Source: Calditrichota bacterium
Lineage (GTDB): Bacteria > Calditrichota > Calditrichia > Calditrichales > Calditrichaceae
DNA length: 64,000 bases
NCBI GenBank assembly: GCA_024278755.1
Contig: JAJRSO010000002.1
Coordinates: 1-64,000 of the forward strand
Direction: 5' to 3'
Shown here one piece after another: positions 50,261 to 60,434 of the stretch; position 1 is the stretch's first letter, and each line of letters starts with the position of its first letter. The position numbers and the translations under genes were made by a program. The notes beneath the pieces were generated by a model that ran no database searches, was not told where the DNA came from, and saw nothing but the letters and a program-made list of their open reading frames with translations.

Positions 50261-52717
50261 ATGAAAAATAAAAGATTCTTGATAAGTATTGTAAGTATTG
50301 TATTATTTACTGTTATACTGGTATTTGGCCAAAACGAGCCTCGTTCCATTCACTATCGGCAATGGCTTGAACACCGGAATTTAACCAAAGTGCCCTCGGA
50401 ATTCGATCCGTCGGGCCGAGGTATCCGCCCGATGGAAAAACGAACAACAGGCAGTGATTCTCTGTTAGCCAAAGTATTCGGTTATTTACCGGACTGGTTG
50501 TATAAAGGCGCCCGGGATTATATGCAGTATGATCTACTTACCCACATTGCCGCCTTTGATTTTGCGGTAAGTGCAAACGGCAGCATCAGTAATCCGGCTT
50601 ACTGGCCCTGGACCGACGTAATAAACGCCGCCCACGACAGCAGTGTAAAAGTGATTTTGACAGCCGTAAATTTTGACGCCGATGAAATCCATACAATACT
50701 CACAACTGCCAAAACAAGTTTTTTTAGCAATGCTAAAAATAAAATTTTAACATATAATCTCGACGGTATTAATATCGATTTTGAAGGACTGCATTCGGAC
50801 GACCGCGGTTCACTGCTCAATGGATTTATGTCGGAGTTAACCGCTTATATGCACAGCGAAATTCCGGGTTCGGAAGTCTCCTTTGCCGGACCTTCCGTTA
50901 ACTGGGGCGGTTGGGATTTAGCGGGGCTGGCCGCTTCGTGTGATTATATTTTTATCATGGGATATTCGTTTTACGGAAGTTGGAGCAGTACCAGCGGACC
51001 CTGCGCGCCATTGACCGGCGGCAGTTATAATATAACCAATACGGTGGAGGTTCAGTATGCCAGTGTAACCGGAAGCCATCCGGAAAAACTAATTCTTGGT
51101 GTGCCCTATTACGGTAATCGCTGGCAGACAAAATCCGGTGACGCCCGGTCCGAAGCGGTCGATTATATCGGCTCGGTTTCTTATAAAGCGGCGATACAGG
51201 AAGCCAATTATAACGGAGCAAGCTGGGATTCGCAAAGTCAGACGCCCTGGTTTTCGTATAAAGACGGTTCTAAATGGTACCAGGTCTGGTACGACAATGT
51301 GGAGAGTTTAAGCCGTAAATACGACCTGGCGGATTCTAAAAATCTGCTGGGCGTGGGTATGTGGGCCCTTGGTTATGACGATGGGCGTGTGGAACTGTGG
51401 AATGAACTGCGCCAGCGTTATCTGCCCGGTACACAGCCCATGCCTGAGAAACCGGAAGGTGTTGCCGTGACGCCGGTCAGGGGAGAAAATTCGGTTCATA
51501 TCGTCATGCGTTCGGCAACATTTACGGATGGCTTTATGGCATACTGGGGGATAGATGGACAAACCTATCCGGATTCCGTTTATATGGATGGCAATTCGGG
51601 TACGATTAGCGGTTTGGCAGACAGCCTGATCTATTTTTTTAAACTGCGCGCAAAAAATGAACGCGGTCTGAGCGCTTACTCGGCGGTGTTGGCCTCCAGC
51701 GTGGGCGATTCTCTTCCCGTATTGATTGTGGACGGCTTTGATCGTAACGATAAAGGATACAATCAGTTTAATTACGCCATTCGTCACGCCAAAGCGCTGC
51801 AAGCCGCAGGGTATGCCGTGGCCACAGCACAAAATGAAGCGGTCACCGACGGTCGGGTGGCGCTGCATGATTTCAAAGCGGTGGACTGGTACCTTGGCAA
51901 TGAAAGTACGGCAGATGTTACGTTTAGCACCGCAGAAAAAAACAGTGTGCGGGATTATCTGGAAACAGGCGGTTGGCTATTTGTTTCCGGCGCAGAAATT
52001 GGCTGGGACTTGGTAGAAAAAGGTTCAGACGATGACAAAGCATTTTATAAGAACTATTTTAAGGCACATTATATTGCCGACGCTCCGAATAACCGTTCCA
52101 GTGAATACTATACGGTAGTTCCTGAGAACGGAGCCATTTTTGATGGCATTGCCTCGTTTAGCTTTGACGACGGCTCTCATGGTACATACAACATTGCCTG
52201 GCCGGATGCTATTGGGGCCGACGGCGGCAGTACGCTTGCTTTAAGCTTTGCAGGTGTTCCCGTTAGCAATGGAGGCGCGGCGGTCAGTTATGCCGGATAT
52301 TTTGGCAGCGCCATGCAAACTGGAAAACTGGTGTATATGAGTTTCCCCCTGGAATCCATAAATACCGAGAGCGCCCGCAATGCCGTAATGAAAAAAGTGA
52401 TGGATTCCTTTATTGATCCTACGGCGATTACAGGCTCAAACCTGTTGCCATCGGAGTTTTGTTTGGAACAGAATTATCCCAACCCGTTTAATCCGAGTAC
52501 AACTATTAATTACGAATTACCAATTACGAATGAAGTGAAACTGGCTGTTTATAATATACTGGGGCAGAGAGTGCGGACGCTGGAAAACGGGAGAAAGGAA
52601 GCCGGAAAACATTCAGTAACATTTAATGCTTCCGGTTTGGCCGGCGGCGTGTATATTTACAAATTAACAACCGCCAGCGGATTTTCACAGACAAAAAAAA
52701 TGACACTTATTCGGTAA
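50261..52717 (+). CDS. large secreted GH18-type protein with extra domains and a sorting tail
   Basis: The 818-residue paralogue of the protein at 14385 starts at ATG 50261 with a signal peptide (ISIVSIVLFTVILVFG-Q). The GH18 barrel spans about 70-400, with FGYLPDWLY, the catalytic GINIDFEGL and LLGVGMWALGYDDGR. A fibronectin-III-like module follows (SVHIVMRSATFTDG ... IYFFKLRAKNERGLSAYS), then a glutamine-amidotransferase-like or golvesin-associated domain (VLIVDGFDRNDKGYNQFNYAIRHAKALQAAGY ... VRDYLETGGWLFVSGAE), and a T9SS-type tail (LEQNYPNPFNPSTTINYEL). It should degrade amino-sugar polymers at the surface; the extra modules suggest binding or positioning. Confidence 0.85.
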   Translation: MKNKRFLISIVSIVLFTVILVFGQNEPRSIHYRQWLEHRNLTKVPSEFDPSGRGIRPMEKRTTGSDSLLAKVFGYLPDWLYKGARDYMQYDLLTHIAAFDFAVSANGSISNPAYWPWTDVINAAHDSSVKVILTAVNFDADEIHTILTTAKTSFFSNAKNKILTYNLDGINIDFEGLHSDDRGSLLNGFMSELTAYMHSEIPGSEVSFAGPSVNWGGWDLAGLAASCDYIFIMGYSFYGSWSSTSGPCAPLTGGSYNITNTVEVQYASVTGSHPEKLILGVPYYGNRWQTKSGDARSEAVDYIGSVSYKAAIQEANYNGASWDSQSQTPWFSYKDGSKWYQVWYDNVESLSRKYDLADSKNLLGVGMWALGYDDGRVELWNELRQRYLPGTQPMPEKPEGVAVTPVRGENSVHIVMRSATFTDGFMAYWGIDGQTYPDSVYMDGNSGTISGLADSLIYFFKLRAKNERGLSAYSAVLASSVGDSLPVLIVDGFDRNDKGYNQFNYAIRHAKALQAAGYAVATAQNEAVTDGRVALHDFKAVDWYLGNESTADVTFSTAEKNSVRDYLETGGWLFVSGAEIGWDLVEKGSDDDKAFYKNYFKAHYIADAPNNRSSEYYTVVPENGAIFDGIASFSFDDGSHGTYNIAWPDAIGADGGSTLALSFAGVPVSNGGAAVSYAGYFGSAMQTGKLVYMSFPLESINTESARNAVMKKVMDSFIDPTAITGSNLLPSEFCLEQNYPNPFNPSTTINYELPITNEVKLAVYNILGQRVRTLENGRKEAGKHSVTFNASGLAGGVYIYKLTTASGFSQTKKMTLIR

Positions 52718-52972
52718 AAATTGAAACGGTCGGTTCCGGAATAAAGGGGAAATATACTTTTACATAAAAGAGATGAAAAAACGGCCTGTTTTTGGAACAG
52801 GTCGTTGCGTATAGCTATTGAACTACAATTTCAAATATTCTACATTTATTGTCTAAACCGATACGGATGTTTTTAGTAAAAAATATTTTCATTGCTTCCT
52901 AAATTCGATTTATTTTGGAGAGTAGCGTTTTTACCGTACATTCCCAACGAATATAAAACCTGTAAAAAAAAT

Positions 52973-53857
52973 ATGTCTCAAAATAAAACCTGGAAAATTC
53001 TGGATCTACTCAATACCACCACTGCTTTTTTCGAACAAAAAGGCATCGAAAATCCCCGCCTGAATACGGAACAACTACTGGGAAAAACGCTCAATATGAA
53101 CCGTGTAGACCTGTATCTTTCGTTCGAGCGTCCTTTATCCGTATCCGAACTCGATATATTTCGTGAATATGTGCGCCGACGCAGCCAAAGAGAGCCGTTA
53201 CAGTATATCCTCGGCGAAAGCGAATTTATGGGGCTTCCCTTTAATGTCAATCCCTCCGTACTGATTCCCCGGCCGGAAACGGAGGCGCTGGTGGAGGAGG
53301 TACTGAAATTAAAAGAAACATTTAGCGCTATTCCGCCGTTAATTGTAGACGTCGGTACGGGCAGCGGCTGCATTCCGCTGAGTCTGGCCCATTTCTGGAA
53401 AGAGGCAAAATGTATTGGGTTGGATATTTCGGAAGAGGCTTTAAAAACAGCGCGAAAAAATGCGCGGCTGAATCAGCTTGAAGAACAGACAGAATTTGTG
53501 GCGCATGATATTTTTACCGAATGGAAGGGCCATTTCCCGGATAAAATTCAGATTCTGATTTCCAATCCGCCATATATTTCGGCGGAGGAGATGCAGGAGC
53601 TACAACCGGAAGTCCGAGATTATGAGCCGCGCATCGCCTTAAGCGACGATGGAGACGGACTGCGTTTTTACAGACGGTTGTTCGAAATGGCCGCCTCGGA
53701 GAGTGCGCCGCTTTGCGATTATCTGTTTGTGGAAATGAGCGGTAGTCAGCCGGAACGCATTACCGAACTGGCCGGCCGGTATAAATTTAATAAAATCGAA
53801 AATATTAATGATTTAAACGGCATCCCCAGGGTGCTGAAAGTGAAAAGGAAAAAATGA
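52973..53857 (+). CDS. prmC: release-factor glutamine methyltransferase PrmC
   Basis: The 294-residue enzyme methylates the GGQ glutamine of release factors. The N-terminal helical domain (LNTEQLLGKTLNMNRVDLYLSFERPLS) precedes a Rossmann methyltransferase domain with SAM motif VDVGTGSGCIPLSLA and the substrate motif ISNPPYISAEE. ATG 52973 fits the family start although the ribosome site is weak. It overlaps rnr by four bases (ATGA). Confidence 0.93.
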   Translation: MSQNKTWKILDLLNTTTAFFEQKGIENPRLNTEQLLGKTLNMNRVDLYLSFERPLSVSELDIFREYVRRRSQREPLQYILGESEFMGLPFNVNPSVLIPRPETEALVEEVLKLKETFSAIPPLIVDVGTGSGCIPLSLAHFWKEAKCIGLDISEEALKTARKNARLNQLEEQTEFVAHDIFTEWKGHFPDKIQILISNPPYISAEEMQELQPEVRDYEPRIALSDDGDGLRFYRRLFEMAASESAPLCDYLFVEMSGSQPERITELAGRYKFNKIENINDLNGIPRVLKVKRKK

Positions 53858-56040
53858 ATAGAAAAATCTCAGTAAAAATTCAACAAAGAATTATCAATCT
53901 TCTTAAAGAAACGCCGGGCGTTCCGGTTAACCGCAAGCAGATGAGCCACACCCTGAAAATCGGAAAACATGAATATAAGATTTTTATGAATAGCCTTGTG
54001 GCCCTGGCGAAGTCCGGTAAAATTACCCACGTGCGTAAATTTATGTATGCCTGGCCGCAGAAAAACGAACAGATGATCGGCGAGCTGCGCACCACCCGCG
54101 CCGGATACGGTTTTGTTATCATCGAGGGGCGTGAGGTGGATGTCTTTGTGGCCCAACCCAATTTAAATACAGCCTTCGACCGCGATATTGTGGAGATACA
54201 GCTCTATGCTTCTTCGCGCGGACGACGGCTGGAAGGCTTTGTTACAAAAGTGGTGGAACGCTTCCGCAAACAGATTGTGGGTACCTATCACCTGACCGAG
54301 TATTACAGTTATGTGGTTCCGGACGATCCGAAAATTTATCGTGATATTATCGTTCGTAAGGATGATAACCTGCAGGCAAAGGATGGCCAAAAGGTATTGG
54401 TCTCTTTTGAACGATGGGAACGTGATCAGCACAATCCCGAGGGCGCCATTATCGAAGTGCTTGGTAATCCCGGCGACAAAGGCGTCGATATCGCCTCAGT
54501 GGCTTATTCTTATAATTTGGCGATGAAGTTTTCGGACAAGCTGGAAAAGGAAGCGCAAAAAATTCAACTGGAAGCCACGGCAAAAATAGCAAAGGACCGG
54601 GAAGATCTGCGCGATTTGGTCTGTTTTACCATCGACCCGGTGGACGCGCGTGATTTTGACGATGCCGTTTCATTGACGACGCTTAAAAACGGCAACCGGG
54701 AGCTGGGCGTACATATCGCCGATGTGAGCCATTTTGTGCGCGACGGTTCGGAGCTGGACAAGGAGGCCTATAAAAGAAGTGTGAGCGTCTATCTCGTCGA
54801 TCAGGTCATTCCTATGCTGCCGGAGCATCTTTCCAATAATTTATGCAGTTTAAAACCGGATGAAGACCGCCTGGCCTTTTCCTGTTTTATGGAATTTAAT
54901 CCGGATTTGGAAATTGTGAATTACCGTATTAAACCGTCGGTCATTCGTAGCAAACGCCGTTTTAACTACCAGGAAGTACAGGATATTTTAGATGGAATTG
55001 TTGATGATGCACTTCTGCCGGTTTTAAAAGAGATGGACGCCTTACGGGCGCAACTGATGAAAAAACGCTTCGAAAACGGAGGGATTGATTTTGATACGCC
55101 GGAGGTACGCTTTGTCTTGGATGAAAAGGGACATCCGGTCGAAATTGTTCCCAAGCCACGTTTAAATGCGCACCGTCTCGTGGAAGAATTTATGCTTATG
55201 GCCAATCAAACCACGGCGCGGCATATTCGTAATATCAGCAAGGATAAAAAGAATTTGCTGCCCTTTTTATACCGCATTCATGAGACACCCGATGAAAAGA
55301 AAATGGATAATTTTTATAATTTTCTATCGGCTCTCGAGGTACCCTTTAAACCGGTAAAAAAGATGACCTCAAAATACTTTCAGAGCATTCTCGAATCTAT
55401 TAAAGGCAGTAAAGAAGAGCAGATTATCGAGGAAGTAGCTCTGCGTTCCATGATGCGGGCGGTTTATTCAGAGAAAAATGTGGGGCATTTCGGGTTGGGA
55501 TTCCGGGATTATTCGCATTTTACTTCGCCTATCCGGCGCTATCCCGATCTGGTGGTACACCGTTTGTTAAAAATGTATGCAAAGGATGAAATGACACCGC
55601 CAAAGGATTTGCGAAATAAATTAAAGAAGATTGCGGCGCAGACCACTAAGATGGAACGGCTTGCCGTGGAGGCGGAACGGGAATCGATTAAGCTGAAACA
55701 GGCCGAGTACATCAGCCGCTATGTGGGCGAGACCTTTACTGGCATCGTTTCCGGCGTAACCGCCTTTGGTGTTTTTGTGGAATTAAAAGATATCATTGTG
55801 GAAGGTTTGATTCGCATTGCCGATTTAACCGATGATTTTTATATCTATGATGAAGCCGCTTATTCGCTGATTGGCCGCGATACGGAGCAGAGTATCCGCC
55901 TGGCGGATGAAGTGGAAGTACGGGTGGAAGCGGTGGATATGGAAAAGAAGCAGGCCGAGTTTTCTTTGCTGCGGAATTTTAGCGACGAGCCGCTTCGTCA
56001 GACAAAAACCAAACGCAAACCGCGGCGCAAAAAAAGATAA
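53854..56040 (+). CDS. rnr: ribonuclease R
   Basis: The 728-residue 3'-5' exoribonuclease has an N-terminal winged helix (RIINLLKETPGVPVNRKQMSHTL), two cold-shock-type domains (GELRTTRAGYGFVIIEGREVDVFVA), an RNB catalytic domain (FTIDPVDARDFDDAVSL, with the Asp cluster that binds magnesium, and GLGFRDYSHFTSPIRRYPDLVVHRLL) and a C-terminal S1 domain (YVGETFTGIVSGVTAFGVFVEL). It ends in a basic tail (KTKRKPRRKKR). Coupled to prmC by four overlapping bases. Confidence 0.94.
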   Translation: MNRKISVKIQQRIINLLKETPGVPVNRKQMSHTLKIGKHEYKIFMNSLVALAKSGKITHVRKFMYAWPQKNEQMIGELRTTRAGYGFVIIEGREVDVFVAQPNLNTAFDRDIVEIQLYASSRGRRLEGFVTKVVERFRKQIVGTYHLTEYYSYVVPDDPKIYRDIIVRKDDNLQAKDGQKVLVSFERWERDQHNPEGAIIEVLGNPGDKGVDIASVAYSYNLAMKFSDKLEKEAQKIQLEATAKIAKDREDLRDLVCFTIDPVDARDFDDAVSLTTLKNGNRELGVHIADVSHFVRDGSELDKEAYKRSVSVYLVDQVIPMLPEHLSNNLCSLKPDEDRLAFSCFMEFNPDLEIVNYRIKPSVIRSKRRFNYQEVQDILDGIVDDALLPVLKEMDALRAQLMKKRFENGGIDFDTPEVRFVLDEKGHPVEIVPKPRLNAHRLVEEFMLMANQTTARHIRNISKDKKNLLPFLYRIHETPDEKKMDNFYNFLSALEVPFKPVKKMTSKYFQSILESIKGSKEEQIIEEVALRSMMRAVYSEKNVGHFGLGFRDYSHFTSPIRRYPDLVVHRLLKMYAKDEMTPPKDLRNKLKKIAAQTTKMERLAVEAERESIKLKQAEYISRYVGETFTGIVSGVTAFGVFVELKDIIVEGLIRIADLTDDFYIYDEAAYSLIGRDTEQSIRLADEVEVRVEAVDMEKKQAEFSLLRNFSDEPLRQTKTKRKPRRKKR

Positions 56041-56271
56041 TCACTGTAAGCCCATCCGTCGGACAGGCAGATGAGTATTCCGAACCGGCAGTTCGGGAAA
56101 CAGGGATGATTTCTTACACAATCGCCCGATTATCCGTAACGGCTGGTCCGGCGATTTGAATACAGAGATGCGTCGTTTTTAGGCAATCTTGCCGGAGTGT
56201 TATTTGATGTCCGAACCGGTGGTTCGGGTTACGAGTTTCTATAAAAAATCAATAATGTCCTGGAAGCGGTA
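56041..56271. repeat. intergenic region with two copies of an 18-bp hairpin
   Basis: CCGAACCGGCAGTTCGGG (56080-56097) and CCGAACCGGTGGTTCGGG (56211-56228) are near-identical palindromic strings 131 bp apart, before lptD. A related ATCCGTCGGACAGGCAGAT string precedes them. No gene; they look like dispersed repeats. Confidence 0.6.
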
Positions 56272-58815
56272 GTGGAACGAATTGAAAAAATAAAAAATTT
56301 TACGCGGAAACAATGTGGACGGACAATTGTTGCGTTGTTTCTAATTTGCAATTCCGCTTCTATATGGGCAGCGGATTCGGATTCGCTTACCGTTAGTAGC
56401 CGCTTAGACAGCACATTTACTAAAAAGAAAAAAAGCGCCCTAAGCAGTAAGGTTCAGTATTGGGCAGATGATATTCTGTTAAGCGATCATGGACACGTGA
56501 TCACGTTAAAGAACAATGCGAAAATTATTTACGAAACGATGACGCTTACGGCCGGGCATATTAAGATTAATCAGAATGAGAAAAAACTGTATGCCTGGGG
56601 TCTGAGGGATTCTCTCGACGCCGACAGTAATTGGGTGGTGCGCGCCAAACCGGTGTTTGATGAAAAGGGACAGGAACCGCTGCGGGGCGATTCCATTGAA
56701 TATAATTTCGAAACCGAGCGCGGTAAGATAACCATGGGCAAGACCGAAATGGAACCGGGCTACTACCGCGGCAAAAAAATCTACCGCATTGCCGATAGCA
56801 CCATGTTGGTGAAAGACGGCATTTTTACCTCTTGCGAAAATATCGATCATCCCCATTACTATTTTCAGAGCAATAAAATCCGTTTAAAAGTAAAAGACAA
56901 GGTAATCGCCGAACCCATCGTGTTTTATATTGCCGACGTACCGCTGGCCTGGATGCCCTTTGGCGTCTTTCCCAATAAACGCGGGCGCCATTCGGGCATC
57001 ATTACGCCGAGTTACGGACAGAATCGCACGGGCGGTCGCTTCCTGCGCGGCATGGGTTACTACTGGGCGCCCAATGATTATTTTGACGCCACAATGCTTG
57101 TAGATTATTATGATAAACTGGACTTTGCCTACCGGGCCAGCGCGCGGTATATCAAACGTTATAGTTTAAACGGTTCGGTTTCCGCCGAATACTATCCACG
57201 GGATCCGCGCAGCGGTGGCAACAGCGAACGCTGGCAATTCCGCTTTAACCACCGGCAGATTATTGATCCTACTATGTCGCTTTCCGGAAGCGGCAGCTTT
57301 GTTAGCGATCGCCGTTTTTCGCGGGAGCTCTCACCCAATGTGGACGACCGCCTGAATCAGAATATTACTTCCAGTATGAATTTCAGTAAACGCTGGAAGG
57401 GATCAAAAAACAGTTTAAGCGCCAGCGTCAGCCGAAATGAAAACCTGCAAACTGGGCGGGTCAGTTACACACTGCCCAGCGTTTCCTTTAACCGCGGCAG
57501 CAGCACCATTTACGAAACGCTCACCGGCGAACGTCTGAGCGGTAAACGAAATTGGTATCAAAATATTTTCTTCTCATATAATTCCAGTCTCATTCGTAAG
57601 GGCGCAAAAATACCCGCAACCGACAGCACATTTACGGAATCACTGACCCAGGGCATCCAGCACCGTATGTCGTTTTCATCTCCGCAAAAACTTTTTAAAT
57701 ATATTTCATTAAATCCTTCACTGTCTTTTAAAGAGGACTGGGTGGATGAAATTCAAAAGGCCTCTTACAATGAAGAGACTCAATTAATCGAAACGAAAAA
57801 AATAAAACAGTTTGCCGCCAGCCATACCTTTAGCGCCAGCGTAAATGCCAAAACAACCGTGTACGGATTGTTCGAACCGAATATGGGCTCTTTTAAATAT
57901 CTGCGCCATAAGATGGATCCTTCGGTTAGCTTTTCGTACACACCGGATTTTTCTTCGCCTTTTTACGGCTATTTCGATTCGGTTCGGGACAGCAACGGAG
58001 TGGTTCAAAAAAAGGATAAATTTGCCTATTCGCCCTATGGCGGCACAGGAAGCCGCGAATCGAGACGTATGAGTCTGCGCCTCGGTAATATTTTTCAGGG
58101 AAAATTTATCGATGAAAATGGCAAAGAAACGAAGCGGGATTTAATGACGATCAATTTTGCATCGGCGTATGATTTTATGGCCGACAGTCTGGGCTGGTCC
58201 AATATTACCACTAATTTCCGTACGAAACTCTTTGGGAAAAATATCAGTGTGCGTATGGTACACGATATTTATCAGACAGACGCCGAAAATCATAAAATAA
58301 ATAAGTTTAAACCGTATCCGGAACTGCTGTCCTTAAATACGTCCTTTGGCTTTACCATAAACAATAAAACATTTTCCCGGGAAAAGGAAAAACCTAAAGA
58401 ACAAAAAAATCCGGATGAGACGGAAGGAATTTTAAAAGACAATTCTTTTCGGGTGCAGCGCCGGGATTTGAACGAGGAGACTAAAAATATTTCCATTCCC
58501 TGGTCTACTAATTTCAGTTTAACCTATTCTTACAATCGCGAGCGTATTGAACCGCAAAATATCGACCTTTCGGCCCGGGCCAATTTTCAGCTTACCCGAA
58601 ACTGGAAGATAAGCTGGAACGCGCGGATTGATTTAAAGGAAATGGATGTTGCCTATCAGAGTTTTAATATCTACCGCGATCTGCACTGCTGGGAAATGTC
58701 TTTTGGCTGGCAGCCCACTCGCGATTACTATGATTTCAGAATCAATATTAAATCCAGCGCCCTGCAGGATATTAAATTGACCCGCCATCCGGCCCGCAGT
58801 TCTTATTTACGCTAA
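56272..58815 (+). CDS. lptD: LPS-assembly outer-membrane protein LptD-like
   Basis: The 847-residue protein inserts LPS into the outer membrane. A signal segment (TIVALFLICNSASIWAA-D) is followed by an OstA/LptA-like beta-jellyroll (LSDHGHVITLKNNAKIIYETMTLTAGHIKINQNEKKLYAWG) and a large barrel with the family motif PLAWMPFGVFPNKRGRHSGIITPSYG. The start is a GTG at 56272 because a TAG lies just upstream in frame; an internal start is possible. The family's C-terminal Cys pairs were not found, so disulfide-controlled assembly as in Escherichia coli is doubtful. Confidence 0.85.
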   Translation: MERIEKIKNFTRKQCGRTIVALFLICNSASIWAADSDSLTVSSRLDSTFTKKKKSALSSKVQYWADDILLSDHGHVITLKNNAKIIYETMTLTAGHIKINQNEKKLYAWGLRDSLDADSNWVVRAKPVFDEKGQEPLRGDSIEYNFETERGKITMGKTEMEPGYYRGKKIYRIADSTMLVKDGIFTSCENIDHPHYYFQSNKIRLKVKDKVIAEPIVFYIADVPLAWMPFGVFPNKRGRHSGIITPSYGQNRTGGRFLRGMGYYWAPNDYFDATMLVDYYDKLDFAYRASARYIKRYSLNGSVSAEYYPRDPRSGGNSERWQFRFNHRQIIDPTMSLSGSGSFVSDRRFSRELSPNVDDRLNQNITSSMNFSKRWKGSKNSLSASVSRNENLQTGRVSYTLPSVSFNRGSSTIYETLTGERLSGKRNWYQNIFFSYNSSLIRKGAKIPATDSTFTESLTQGIQHRMSFSSPQKLFKYISLNPSLSFKEDWVDEIQKASYNEETQLIETKKIKQFAASHTFSASVNAKTTVYGLFEPNMGSFKYLRHKMDPSVSFSYTPDFSSPFYGYFDSVRDSNGVVQKKDKFAYSPYGGTGSRESRRMSLRLGNIFQGKFIDENGKETKRDLMTINFASAYDFMADSLGWSNITTNFRTKLFGKNISVRMVHDIYQTDAENHKINKFKPYPELLSLNTSFGFTINNKTFSREKEKPKEQKNPDETEGILKDNSFRVQRRDLNEETKNISIPWSTNFSLTYSYNRERIEPQNIDLSARANFQLTRNWKISWNARIDLKEMDVAYQSFNIYRDLHCWEMSFGWQPTRDYYDFRINIKSSALQDIKLTRHPARSSYLR

Positions 58816-59247
58816 TATGTTTTGAATATGAAATATCGTTGAGTATTGGATATAAAAGTTGATTAAACCCAAAATGACCACTCAATATCCGGCAGAGAAT
58901 ATCCACTAATCAACGTATAATGAGCATCGGAATTTTTAATATTCCCAGGAATAATTTATCTCGCAGGCTGCTACAGGATAAAGAACGAAACCCGGAAAAT
59001 GCAAAAGCTCTTATTTTTTAACGATCTTTGCGCCCTTTACGGTTTGAATAGAAACGGTAACGACCTGCTTGTTAAGAAATGTTAGCGCTATATTAATTTA
59101 TATCAGGGGGAGAGTTTCTTTTTTTCATTAAGCGGGCACATATTTAATGAAGGTATTAAAAAAAATTAAAATTTTAGTTCAATTTATTTTTATTAATTTG
59201 TATATTTCAAAACATTTTTGAAATTGAAAAAGGGAGGATACATTTAA
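58816..59247. other. intergenic region before serC
   Basis: No gene was found. GTTGATTA (58858-58865) pairs with TAATCAAC (58907-58914), and ACTCAATATCC/GAGTATTGGATAT strings overlap this pair, another dispersed-repeat-like palindrome. The AT-rich stretch 59160-59225 should hold the serC promoter. GGGAGG lies 11 bases before the serC ATG. Confidence 0.5.
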
Positions 59248-60330
59248 ATGAGCAATCGTATTTATAATTTCAATGCAGGGCCGTCTGCCTTGCCGCTGGC
59301 TGTTCTGGAAAAAGCGCAGAAAGATTTTGTTAATTATAACGACGAAGGCCTTTCCGTAATGGAAATGAGCCACCGTTCCAAAACCTTCGACGGGATTATA
59401 AAAGACGCCGAACGGTTGATGAAAGAAGTAATGGGTATCCCCGACGGGTATAAAGTTATCTTTATGCAGGGCGGCGCCACACTGCATTTTGCGGCCATTC
59501 CGCTGAATCTGCTTCCGGACGGAAAATCAGCCGATTACATTAATACGGGCACCTGGTCTAAAAAGGCCATCGCCGAGGCTAAAAAACTGGGCAAAAACGT
59601 TAACGTAATCGCTAGCTCGGAGGATAAAAATTTTACCTATATTCCCAAAGAGTATACGGCAAATCCGGATGCGGCTTACCTGCATTTTACTTCCAATAAT
59701 ACCATTGCCGGCACCCAGTTTCATACCTTTCCGAAACGGGGCAGCGTCCCGATTATCTGCGATATGTCCTCGGATATTAACTGCCGTAAACTGGATATTA
59801 ATAATTTTGATATGATCTATGCCGGGGCGCAGAAAAATATGGGCCCTGCCGGGGTAACGGTAGTGATAATGCGCGAAGCGCTGATGGAAAAGAGTCCGGA
59901 TAATATTCCCACCATGACCAGTTATAAAATTATTGGCGGGAAGGATTCCTTATTGAATACACCGCCCACTTTCAGTATTTATATGATTAAACTGGTACTG
60001 GAATGGATGCAGGAAAACGGCGGCGTGGCAGGCATTGAAAAAATCAATCAGCAAAAAGCGGATCTTCTGTATGGAGCGTTGGACAAAAGCAGTTTCTATA
60101 ACGGTACGGCAGCCGAAGACAGCCGTTCGATTATGAACGTTACCTTCCGTTTGCCCAATGAAGATTTGGAAAAGAAATTTGTGGCCGAGGCCATCGAAAA
60201 TAATATGATCGGCTTAAAGGGCCATCGTTCGGTGGGCGGCTGCCGCGCGTCTATTTACAACGCGGTTCCCTTGCAGGCCGTGGAAGCGCTGGTTTCCTTT
60301 ATGGAAAAATTCGAAAAAGCAAACAGCTAA
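59248..60330 (+). CDS. serC: phosphoserine aminotransferase SerC
   Basis: The 360-residue PLP enzyme converts 3-phosphohydroxypyruvate to phosphoserine, the second step of serine synthesis, and its substrate comes from SerA (33441). Motifs are YNFNAGPSALPLAVLEKAQ, MEMSHRSKTFDGI, MQGGATLHFAA, the PLP-Lys segment YAGAQKNMGPAGVTVV and GLKGHRSVGGCRASIYNAV. Length is normal. The gene stands alone, ended by a palindrome and a terminator. Confidence 0.95.
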   Translation: MSNRIYNFNAGPSALPLAVLEKAQKDFVNYNDEGLSVMEMSHRSKTFDGIIKDAERLMKEVMGIPDGYKVIFMQGGATLHFAAIPLNLLPDGKSADYINTGTWSKKAIAEAKKLGKNVNVIASSEDKNFTYIPKEYTANPDAAYLHFTSNNTIAGTQFHTFPKRGSVPIICDMSSDINCRKLDINNFDMIYAGAQKNMGPAGVTVVIMREALMEKSPDNIPTMTSYKIIGGKDSLLNTPPTFSIYMIKLVLEWMQENGGVAGIEKINQQKADLLYGALDKSSFYNGTAAEDSRSIMNVTFRLPNEDLEKKFVAEAIENNMIGLKGHRSVGGCRASIYNAVPLQAVEALVSFMEKFEKANS

Positions 60331-60337
60331 TAAATGG

Positions 60338-60431
60338 CCCTTCTAAACTTTTAAAGTTTAGAAGGGTTAAACAATGGCGGGAAATTATTCAGGGCTTCCA
60401 TACATTTAAATTTTGGAAGCCTTTCTTTTAT
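60338..60431. terminator. palindrome and bidirectional terminator between serC and gpmI
   Basis: CCCTTCTAAACTT (60338-60350) pairs perfectly with AAGTTTAGAAGGG (60354-60366). A second hairpin, GGCTTCCA (60393-60400) with TGGAAGCC (60414-60421), is followed by a T-rich run and would end the serC transcript; the convergent gpmI gene ends at 60435. Confidence 0.75.
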
Positions 60432-60434
60432 ATT

